A stretch of 51,356 nt of DNA from Deltaproteobacteria bacterium (GTDB lineage Bacteria; Myxococcota_A; UBA796; GCA-2862545): NCBI GenBank assembly GCA_007693595.1, contig REDI01000022.1:1-51356 (forward strand). Direction: 5' to 3'. The notes beneath the pieces are model-generated. The model did not search any database. It had not been told where the DNA came from and saw only the letters and a program-made list of their open reading frames with translations. Of this stretch, positions 44,543-51,356 are shown piece after piece. Position numbers and translations under genes: made by a program. Every line of letters starts with the position of its first letter. Positions within the stretch are counted from its first letter, which is position 1.

Positions 44543-45007
44543 GTGCGCCCCCTGATCCTCAGCGTCGGCAAGCCCTCCCGTGGCTGGCCAGCCGAGGCGT
44601 GCAACGACTACGTCCGCCGCCTACGCCGGTGGGACGGCCTCGATGAGGTGTGGATCAAGCCCGAGCGCTTCCACGGAGACATCGAGGCGGTGCGGGCCGC
44701 GGAGGGCGATCGCCTCCGGGCCAGGATCGGGCCGCGAGACCGGCTGGTCTGCATCGACGAGCGGGGCGAGGCCATGCGGACCGAGGCGTTCACCGACTTG
44801 ATCCAGCGGGTCCGACTCGAAGGGGCCCCCAGCCTGATCTTCGCCATCGGCGGCGCGTATGGGCACGACGAGCGCACCCGCCAGACCGCGTGGCGAACCG
44901 TGAGCCTCTCTTCGATGGTGCTCAACCACGAGATCGCCCGCCTCGTGCTGGTCGAGCAGATCTACCGCGCCTACGCCACCCTGAACGGGGTTCCTTACCA
45001 CCACTGA
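44543..45007 (+). CDS. rlmH: 23S rRNA pseudouridine-1915 N3-methyltransferase
   Basis: 154 aa SPOUT-class methyltransferase that modifies pseudouridine 1915 in helix 69 of 23S rRNA. IDERGEAMRTEAFTDLI, FAIGGAYGHDERTRQ and the C-terminal LVLVEQIYRAYATLNGVPYHH are hallmarks. The start is GTG 44543, seven bases after rsfS; rsfS-rlmH is a widely conserved pair. Confidence 0.96.
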   Translation: MRPLILSVGKPSRGWPAEACNDYVRRLRRWDGLDEVWIKPERFHGDIEAVRAAEGDRLRARIGPRDRLVCIDERGEAMRTEAFTDLIQRVRLEGAPSLIFAIGGAYGHDERTRQTAWRTVSLSSMVLNHEIARLVLVEQIYRAYATLNGVPYHH

Positions 45008-45077
45008 GCCTCCGGGCCTCCTCGACCGCGACCCGCTCAGACGCTACGCTGACCTCGCCTCGATGCCCGGAGTGCCC

Positions 45078-46295
45078 ATGCGCATCCTCTTCGCCGACAA
45101 GCTGCCCGATCACGCCCGGGTTCGACTCGCGACCGGCGGCAACGAGGTCCGCGCGGAGCCCGGCCTGAAGGGCGAGCCCTTGGTCGAGGCCCTGCGCGAC
45201 TTCGATCCCCAGGTCTTGGTGGTCCGTTCCACCAGGGTCACTCGCGCGCACCTCGCCGCCCCCGAGAGCCTGGCCCTGATCGTGCGCGCCGGCGCCGGGG
45301 TGAACACCATCGACATCGCCGCGGCCTCGGCCCAGGGCATCTTCGTCGCCAACTGCCCAGGCAAGAACGCCGTGGCGGTCGCCGAGCTCACCTTCGGCTT
45401 GATCCTGGCGATCGACCGCCACCTTCCCGAGGGGGTGATCGATCTTCGAGCCGGCCGCTGGAACAAGGCCAAGTACGGCAAGGCGCAGGGCCTTCGCGGG
45501 CGAACCCTCGGGATCCTTGGGACAGGTCAGATCGGCTCTGAGGTCGCTCGCCTCGGGCAGTCTTTCGGCATGGAGGTCCTCGCCTGGTCGCGCAGCCTCA
45601 CCGACGCCCAGGCCGCCGCGCTCGGCGTCCGCCGGTACGACAGCCCCGAGGACGTGGCCCTGCGGAGCAACGTGCTGAGCGTCCACCTGGCTCTTACGCC
45701 CGAGACCGCGGGCTTCGTCGGCGAGAGCATCCTCTCGGTGATGAAGCCGAACGCGACCTTCATCAACACCTGTCGCGCCGAAGTCATCGACGAAGCGGCC
45801 TTGTTGCGTGCCCTCGAGAGCCCAGGGATCCGGGCTGGGCTCGACGTGTTTAGCGGGGAGCCCGCGAGCTCGAGCGGAGCGTTCGAGCATCCCCTGGCCA
45901 GCCACCCTCGGGTGGTCGGATCCCACCACATCGGCGCGAGCACCGCACAGGCCCAGATCGCCGTCGCCGACGAAGCCTGCGCGGTGATCGAGGCCTTTCA
46001 GACCACCGGGCGACCGACCCACTGCGTCAACCTCACCAAGCCCGCTCGCTCGGACCATCAGCTCATCGTGCGCCACCTCGACCGCGTCGGGGTCCTCGCG
46101 GCCGTGCTCGACCGCTTGAGCGCCGACGGCGTCTCGGTCGGCGAGATGGAGAACCAGATCTTCGATGGCGAGGAAGCCGCGGTCGCGCGCCTTCGCCTCC
46201 GCGGGCGACCCTCCGACCAGACCCTCTCCGCCCTTCGGGGCCACGAACACGTCCTCTCCCTCGCCTGCCTCCCTTCTCCACGGAACCCCGAATGA
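45078..46295 (+). CDS. serA: D-3-phosphoglycerate dehydrogenase
   Basis: About 405 aa, oxidises 3-phosphoglycerate with NAD, the first step of serine synthesis. It has VRAGAGVNTIDIAAAS, the Rossmann motif LGILGTGQIGSEVARLG, the catalytic block INTCRAEVIDE and the His region VVGSHHIGASTAQAQ. The C-terminal 70 residues look like an ACT domain (LDRVGVLAAVLDRLSADGVS), which may give serine feedback control. ATG 45078 has GGAG five bases upstream; ATG 45063 is an alternative. Overlaps serC (ATGA). Confidence 0.94.
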   Translation: MRILFADKLPDHARVRLATGGNEVRAEPGLKGEPLVEALRDFDPQVLVVRSTRVTRAHLAAPESLALIVRAGAGVNTIDIAAASAQGIFVANCPGKNAVAVAELTFGLILAIDRHLPEGVIDLRAGRWNKAKYGKAQGLRGRTLGILGTGQIGSEVARLGQSFGMEVLAWSRSLTDAQAAALGVRRYDSPEDVALRSNVLSVHLALTPETAGFVGESILSVMKPNATFINTCRAEVIDEAALLRALESPGIRAGLDVFSGEPASSSGAFEHPLASHPRVVGSHHIGASTAQAQIAVADEACAVIEAFQTTGRPTHCVNLTKPARSDHQLIVRHLDRVGVLAAVLDRLSADGVSVGEMENQIFDGEEAAVARLRLRGRPSDQTLSALRGHEHVLSLACLPSPRNPE

Positions 46296-47359
46296 CCCGC
46301 GTACACAACTTCTCCGCCGGCCCCGGCGTCCTGCCTGAGTCCGTCCTTCAGCAGTGCCAGGAGGCGATCTGGGAGTTCTCTGGCAGCGGCCTGGGGCTCC
46401 TCGAGACCTCCCACCGTTCCCCCCCCTTCGAGGCGGTGATCCAGAGCGCCGTCGCGCGACTGGGGCGCCTGCTCGGGGTGAGCGAGACGCACGAGATCCT
46501 CTTCCTGACCGGCGGCGCCTCCGCACAGTTCTATATGGTGCCGATGAACCTTCTCCGCCAAGGCCGCGCCACCTACCTCGAGACGGGCACCTGGTCGACC
46601 AAGGCCATTCGTGAAGCCCGCCGGTTCGGACAGATCGACGTGCCCTTCACCTCGACCGAGCGCGTTCCAGGCCCGACCGAGTGGGGCGACGTCCCGCCGG
46701 GAACGGCCTACCTGCACTACACCTCGAACAACACCATCATGGGCACCGAGTACCATCACCTGCCCAGGACCGACGTACCCCTCGTGGTGGACGCCTCATC
46801 GAACATGCTCTCGCGCCCCTGGCCCGACGCCGCCCACGACATCCTCTACGCTGGCGCCCAAAAGAACCTCGGTCCCGCCGGGGTGACGGTCGTGGCGATC
46901 CGACGCGAGCTGCTCGACGCCTGCGACCCTGAGCTGCCCACGCTGTTGCGCTACCCGGTCCACGCCGAGAAGGACTCGATGTTCAACACGCCCCCGACCT
47001 TCCCGATCTTCGTCGTGGAGCGTGTGTGCGCCTGGATCGAAGAGCAGGGCGGCCTTCCGGCCATCGGCGCGCGAAACGATCAGAAGGCCCAGAAGCTCTA
47101 CCAGATCCTCGACGGCAGTGAGTTCTGGCAAGGCAAGGCCAGCCCCGACAGCCGATCGCGCATGAACATCACCTTCTCCACGGGTGATCCCGCGCTCGAC
47201 ACCCGCCTTCACACCGCCGCCGCCAAAGAGGGGCTCTCGGGCCTGAAGGGGCATCGCTCGGTCGGGGGCTTGCGCGCCTCGATCTACAACGCCTGCCCCC
47301 CAGAGGCCGTCGACGCGCTCGCGGACTTCATGACGACCTTCGAGCGCACCCACGGCTGA
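46292..47359 (+). CDS. serC: Phosphoserine aminotransferase
   Basis: 355 aa PLP enzyme converting 3-phosphohydroxypyruvate to phosphoserine. NFSAGPGVLPESVL, the conserved ETSHRS, and the PLP-lysine region YAGAQKNLGPAG (Lys 191) are typical; the C-terminus has GLKGHRSVGGLRASIYNA. The ATG overlaps the serA stop, so the two pathway enzymes are co-translated. Confidence 0.97.
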   Translation: MTRVHNFSAGPGVLPESVLQQCQEAIWEFSGSGLGLLETSHRSPPFEAVIQSAVARLGRLLGVSETHEILFLTGGASAQFYMVPMNLLRQGRATYLETGTWSTKAIREARRFGQIDVPFTSTERVPGPTEWGDVPPGTAYLHYTSNNTIMGTEYHHLPRTDVPLVVDASSNMLSRPWPDAAHDILYAGAQKNLGPAGVTVVAIRRELLDACDPELPTLLRYPVHAEKDSMFNTPPTFPIFVVERVCAWIEEQGGLPAIGARNDQKAQKLYQILDGSEFWQGKASPDSRSRMNITFSTGDPALDTRLHTAAAKEGLSGLKGHRSVGGLRASIYNACPPEAVDALADFMTTFERTHG

Positions 47360-47482
47360 GCCCCAAGGCTCCTCCCTTCCCCGCCGGGCCCGATCCCCCC
47401 GAGCCCGTGAACCCAACGAGCCCACCTACCCTACAGCGGGTAAGCCCTCTTCGCCAGGGCGCCGCGCCCCCAAGGAGGTCCC

Positions 47483-47803
47483 ATGTCCGAGAACACCGAA
47501 GAGATCGAAGAGACCGACGTCGTCATCTTGGTCGACGACGAAGGCAACGAGACCGAGTTCGCCATCCTGCTGGTCGTCGAGTACGAAGGGCAGGACTACG
47601 CGGCGCTCTCGCCCGTGTCGCAGATCGAAGATGACTCCCTCGAGGAGCAGGAGATCTTCTTGTTCGTCTTCGACGAGAGCGTCGATGCCGACGGAGAGCT
47701 CACCCAGACCTTCGACCCCATCGAAGACGAAGAGACCTTCAACAAGGTCAGCGCCTTCTGCCAGAGCCAGTTCGCCCTGCTCATGGAACAGTCCGAGGGC
47801 TGA
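47483..47803 (+). CDS. DUF1292-family small acidic protein
   Basis: 106 aa, very acidic (Asp/Glu-rich) with a central DYAALSPV block and IFLFVFDES, matching the DUF1292/YrzB pattern. Function unknown in the family. GGAGG lies shortly before the ATG. It stands 123 bases after serC; whether it shares the serC transcript is not clear. Confidence 0.88.
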   Translation: MSENTEEIEETDVVILVDDEGNETEFAILLVVEYEGQDYAALSPVSQIEDDSLEEQEIFLFVFDESVDADGELTQTFDPIEDEETFNKVSAFCQSQFALLMEQSEG

Positions 47804-47815
47804 CCCCGAGCCCTC
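47795..47815. terminator. Hairpin shared by two convergent genes
   Basis: GAGGGCT (47795-47801) and AGCCCTC (47809-47815) form a seven-base-pair stem with a seven-base loop, overlapping the stop codons of both convergent genes. There is no T-run, so termination strength is uncertain. Confidence 0.4.
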
Positions 47816-49019
47816 AGCGACTCAGCGCCTTGCTGACCACGCCCTCACGGAGCTTCGGCTCGAACCAGGTGCTCTTCGGAGGCATGACCTCGCCCGCGTC
47901 GGCGACCGCCAGGAGCTGGTCCAGGCCCGTGGGGTACAGGTGGAAGGCGATACCGCCCGACGCATCGACCGCCCCGACCAACGCTTCATGGCCACGGATG
48001 CCGCCGATAAAGCTGATGTCTTGGCTGCGTCGAGGGTCCTCGATGCCCAGGATCGGGCCCAGCACGTGGTCCTGCAGGAGGCTGACATCGAGGGAGGCGA
48101 CGGGATCGTCGGTGAGGATCTCGGGCTTGGGGCTGAGCTGATACCAGGAGCCCGCGAGGTAGGCGGTCACGAGGCCACGGCGGCTTGGGGCAGGATCCCC
48201 CGTAGGTTCGACATGAAAGGCGCGACCGATCGCTTCGAGCAAGGCGGCCGGCTCGAGGCCTCCGGTGTGGTGAACCCAGCGGTTGTAGGCCATCACCTTC
48301 AGCGCGTCGTCGGGGAAGAAGCCCGCCAAGAAGGTCGAGGTCGCGGTCGACTGGCGCTGCGCATGCACCCGGCTCGCAGCCGCGGAGCGGTGATGCCCAT
48401 CGGCGATGTAGAGGGCGGGGACCTGACTGAACGCTTCACGGATGGCCTGGACCTTGTCGGCTGGAGCGGGCCAGAGCGCGTGCTCGACCCCATCGTCGGT
48501 CGTGACCCGCCAGGCGGGCTCAGCAGCCGTCACCTCTCGCGTGAGGGCGCGCAGCGCGTCGGTGGCGCGGTAGGTCAGGAAGACCAGACCAACCTGCGCG
48601 TCGAGCACTTCCATGTGGCGGGTTCGATCATCTTCTTTGTCGGGGCGGGTGGTCTCGTGTCTCTTGATCACGCCCCGGTCGTACTCCGCGACCGAGGCGC
48701 CGGCGAGCACCCCGACCTGCCGATGCTCCCCCATCAACTGCCCATAGAAATAGTAGGTGGCGAGCTCATCTTCGCGGAGAACCCCCTCGACGATCAGCGC
48801 GTCGAGGTTTCGGCGCGCCTGCTGGTAGGCGGCCTCGCTGTGGGGATCGGTGCCGGGCGCCATGACCGCCTCGGGGCGCGTGACTCGCACGAAAGACCGG
48901 GGCGCGCTCGCGAGGGCGCGGGCCTCGGCGTCGGTGAGGACATCGTAAGGCGGGGCGATCACGTCGGCGGCGAGATCGTCGGCAGGGCGAAGGGCACGGA
49001 AGGGTCGAACATCAGCCAA
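47814..49019 (-). CDS. DUF1015-family protein
   Basis: 401 aa soluble protein. DVIAPPYDVL at 19-28, the basic-acidic block IKRHETTRPDKEDDRTRH at 118-135 and DGHHRSAAA at 207-215 are the conserved DUF1015 blocks. DUF1015 genes lie next to serA and serine-synthesis aminotransferases in some other bacteria (recalled from Clostridium). DGHHR recalls motifs of ParB/SerK-fold enzymes. A role in serine or phosphoserine metabolism is therefore suggested, not shown. The start is TTG 49019 with GAGG five bases upstream. Confidence 0.88.
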   Translation of the reverse strand: MADVRPFRALRPADDLAADVIAPPYDVLTDAEARALASAPRSFVRVTRPEAVMAPGTDPHSEAAYQQARRNLDALIVEGVLREDELATYYFYGQLMGEHRQVGVLAGASVAEYDRGVIKRHETTRPDKEDDRTRHMEVLDAQVGLVFLTYRATDALRALTREVTAAEPAWRVTTDDGVEHALWPAPADKVQAIREAFSQVPALYIADGHHRSAAASRVHAQRQSTATSTFLAGFFPDDALKVMAYNRWVHHTGGLEPAALLEAIGRAFHVEPTGDPAPSRRGLVTAYLAGSWYQLSPKPEILTDDPVASLDVSLLQDHVLGPILGIEDPRRSQDISFIGGIRGHEALVGAVDASGGIAFHLYPTGLDQLLAVADAGEVMPPKSTWFEPKLREGVVSKALSR

Positions 49020-49211
49020 GTGAACCTCGGGGCAGGCCTCTGGCCTACCTGCGCGAGCCCCTCTCGGTCAAGCGCCCCACGGTGACCGCCTGAGAGGCGC
49101 CGAAAATATTACGCGTTTCAGGCTGTCTTACAAGGACCTTCAGATGTGAGGTGGTGTAGACGACGCGATCCGCGGTAGGCTTGCTTCCCTCGCGAAGCGG
49201 AGAGTTGCTCC
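49020..49211. other. Divergent intergenic region
   Basis: 192 bases between the DUF1015 gene and the FHA-type gene. It contains an AT-rich island (AAAATATTA near 49111-49119) that stands out against the GC-rich surroundings and probably marks promoter DNA. Exact -35/-10 boxes could not be assigned. Confidence 0.4.
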
Positions 49212-51356
49212 ATGGCAGTCAGTGACTGGGTCTCAAACCTCTACCAGTCTGAGCAGACCCGAGGTCTGTCCGGCGGGGCCAGCCCCGCCGTCGCCCTCGA
49301 CGACGCGAACCCCTACTACAACTACAAGCTCCGGCGTCACCGCACCGTCGGCGATCTGGTGGTCGATCCGACCTTGCTCTGGTACACCTCGAGCTTCGTC
49401 GAGAGCCGCGACGGCCTGGGCACGCACCTGCTGATCGACCATGGCAACGCCTCGAGCGCCGGGTTTACCGATGTGCTCTTAATCCTGGCAGCGAGCGACT
49501 ACGACCGCGCCACCGCCGACGAAGACGACGGCCGCGAATCGTGGATGAGCCGCGCGACCCGGCTCTTGCTCAGCTCCTTCGACGAGTTCTGCGCCCAGGA
49601 ATCCTTCGAGCTCCGCCATCCTCACCGCCGGCTGGGCTTTCGGATCCTCCGAGACGGCTCACCCCAGATGGGCGGCCAGTCGCTCGGCTTGCAGCCCGGC
49701 GAGTTCGTCACGGGCTTACTGCCCAACCTCTATACGGGCCCGGTCAAGGGCTCCTACCCCATTGTCAGCGTACACATCAACCTCCCCGGTGCCTGGGATG
49801 GATACCGCGAGGTCGGCCGCCTCTACAACGATCAGCTCCTCTTCACCCTCGGATCCTCTTGGCTCGACAACGTCAGCCACCCCAAGCTCCAAGAGGCGGC
49901 GCTGTACCGCCTGCGCCAGGGCGAAGACGGCCAGTTCATCCACATCATCAACCCCGACCTACAGGACCGTTACCAGCTCGTCTCCACCACCCAGGGCGAC
50001 GCCAGTGTGCTCACCCTCGCCACCCGCGATGGCAACCCTCTCGCCTACATGGTGCTCGCTCTCCTCGACGCGCCCGAGAGCACCGACGGCGCCATCGCCG
50101 CCCCCATGCTCATCGACAACCAGGTGCAGCGGGTCAGCGCGTCCAACGCCCGCACCGTCATCCCCGAGGCGCCCAGCGAGCGGATCTTCTCGCTGCAAGA
50201 GCGAGGGGCGCTCCTACAGAAGGTGCACTTCCGCAAGTTCATGGAGGGCTACGACGTCTACCTCGGCGCTCGTGGGGAGCTCGGCACCGTCGTCGACGAG
50301 AAGGCCGCGACCTTCCAGGTTCGACGTACCGAGGTCTTGCTCATCGCCCACACCGAAGGCATCGAGGTCGCGGGCCGGCCGGCCCCCATCGGAGAGCCGG
50401 TCTCGCTCGATGGGGACTGCGAAATCACGGCCTCTGGCCAGCGCCTCGAGTACCGCGACCTCCGCGGGTGCCGCGTCGAGAAGTGGCCCTATGTCGCCGA
50501 GATTCGTCGCCCCGCCTCCTCGAACTACATGATGTGGGGCTCCAGCTACGAGGTCGGCCGTGCCCTCGACGCGCGGGTGGTCCTGCCGGACAACCCCGAC
50601 AACCGAAACATCCACTGGCGCCCCGAGGTCGGAGTGGGAGCCACGATCAAGTCACGCAACGGCGAGATCGAGAAGTCCCGATTCTACACCGACTCCATCA
50701 TGGTCGCCTCAAACCACGCCCAGATCGATCTGAGCACCCCCGAGCCGAACCTGATCTGCACGGCTCGAAGCTGCTTCGTCTACGTGCGCCGATACGGCGC
50801 CGTCTTCCCCCTCTACCCGGCGGGGAGCGGCAAGCAGCCCACCGAGATGACCATCGAACCAGGCGACGAGGTCCTGATCGGCAACAGCGTCTTCCACGTC
50901 GGGTTCACCCCCGAAGAAGAGGGGATCAGGCCCGCGCCAGCGCCATCCCTCGATGGCGATGAAGACGAGCTCGACAAGACCGAGACCTTCCCGATCCCTG
51001 GCTTTGGAGACGACGCCCCTGGCATGCTCTTTGGCGACGATGAGCCGGACGAAGGAGAGTTCTACTTCGGCGAAGACGAGCCCGAAGACGACGCGCCCGG
51101 CACGCTGGTCGAAGAAGACGCCGGCTCGTCGGAGATGATCTTCGACAACACCGGCGTCAAGGAGCCCGCGGTCGACTGGGAAGAAGACGACTCCTGGGAG
51201 TCCCCTTCCGCCGGCAGCTCACCGCCGCCCCCGCCCGTCGACCCGAACGTGCGGCAGAGCGCGGTCGAGACCTTGCCCCCTCAGCCAAGCGCGCCCCCAC
51301 CCCAGGCCGAGCCGCCGCCTCCGCCCCAAGCCGAGCCCCCGCCCCCACCCCAGGCC
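49212..51356 (+). CDS. Large FHA-type protein, 3' end beyond window
   Basis: At least 715 aa, open to the last base. No signal peptide (MAVSDWVSNLYQSEQTRGLS). The first about 430 residues form an unrecognised globular part (TVGDLVVDPTLLWYTSSFVE; VHINLPGAWDGYREVGRLYN). At about 435-500 an FHA-like core appears: YEVGRALDARVVLPDNPDNR, then an inserted segment and IMVASNHAQIDL, where SNH takes the place of SRxH. A beta region near 530-555 (PGDEVLIGNSVFHVGF) completes an FHA-like sheet. The tail is very acidic and then Pro-rich. GGAGAG precedes the ATG. The frame was followed by codon reading to the window end; no stop was met. Confidence 0.85.
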   Translation, partial: MAVSDWVSNLYQSEQTRGLSGGASPAVALDDANPYYNYKLRRHRTVGDLVVDPTLLWYTSSFVESRDGLGTHLLIDHGNASSAGFTDVLLILAASDYDRATADEDDGRESWMSRATRLLLSSFDEFCAQESFELRHPHRRLGFRILRDGSPQMGGQSLGLQPGEFVTGLLPNLYTGPVKGSYPIVSVHINLPGAWDGYREVGRLYNDQLLFTLGSSWLDNVSHPKLQEAALYRLRQGEDGQFIHIINPDLQDRYQLVSTTQGDASVLTLATRDGNPLAYMVLALLDAPESTDGAIAAPMLIDNQVQRVSASNARTVIPEAPSERIFSLQERGALLQKVHFRKFMEGYDVYLGARGELGTVVDEKAATFQVRRTEVLLIAHTEGIEVAGRPAPIGEPVSLDGDCEITASGQRLEYRDLRGCRVEKWPYVAEIRRPASSNYMMWGSSYEVGRALDARVVLPDNPDNRNIHWRPEVGVGATIKSRNGEIEKSRFYTDSIMVASNHAQIDLSTPEPNLICTARSCFVYVRRYGAVFPLYPAGSGKQPTEMTIEPGDEVLIGNSVFHVGFTPEEEGIRPAPAPSLDGDEDELDKTETFPIPGFGDDAPGMLFGDDEPDEGEFYFGEDEPEDDAPGTLVEEDAGSSEMIFDNTGVKEPAVDWEEDDSWESPSAGSSPPPPPVDPNVRQSAVETLPPQPSAPPPQAEPPPPPQAEPPPPPQA

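Noticed and set aside
1-51356. Mobile element or genomic island
   Set aside because: No transposase, integrase, tRNA-end or long inverted repeats were seen, and codon use and GC look even throughout.

Overview
The window is one stretch of very GC-rich bacterial chromosome, densely packed with genes. Many start codons overlap the previous stop (ATGA, GTGA, even CTGA), and GTG and TTG starts are common. No rRNA, tRNA, CRISPR array, transposase, integrase or phage structural gene was seen. The protein content points to a Gram-negative bacterium related to Myxococcota/deltaproteobacteria. Evidence for this is several FHA-domain proteins, a membrane-anchored degenerate protein kinase, HEAT/TPR proteins, many lipoproteins, two tripartite RND pumps and a TPR-associated TRAP transporter. 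This placement is an inference; no marker gene was compared with a database.

Layout. 1-10.2 kb: a GGGGCT hexamer repeat, hisS on the minus strand, then a pseudokinase-like membrane protein, dtd and an inositol monophosphatase gene on the plus strand. A large SMI1-like/TPR/HEAT protein and a small membrane protein follow on the minus strand, and a WYL regulator plus a partner gene on the plus strand. 10.4-23.7 kb is almost entirely minus strand. It holds a lipoprotein with a probable CTG start and a CHAP-type peptidoglycan hydrolase with three PG-binding modules. Next come a TetR-controlled efflux operon in which the RND pump and the TolC-like channel are one polypeptide, and a T-P-QM TRAP transporter operon whose T and QM subunits share DPF-type repeats. 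23.8-34.7 kb: a coiled-coil membrane protein with a MoxR ATPase, a small secreted protein, ribF-aroE, an FHA / FHA-FHA-TPR / HEAT-lipoprotein operon, a second TetR regulator and a Ycf46-like AAA ATPase. 34.7-40.2 kb: a conventional three-gene RND pump (MFP, RND, TolC).

40.3-51.4 kb: exported msrB-msrA, then the housekeeping block rplU-rpmA-obg, a small secreted protein, rsfS-rlmH, serA-serC, a DUF1292 protein, a convergent DUF1015 protein, and a long FHA-type protein cut by the window end.

The most interesting items are the RND-TolC fusion with an internal signal peptide; rsfS, which has no ATG/GTG/TTG start and seems to begin at ATC behind a perfect Shine-Dalgarno sequence; the shared DPF repeats in the TRAP system; DUF1015 beside serA/serC; and the phosphopeptide-signalling-like set (pseudokinase plus three FHA proteins).
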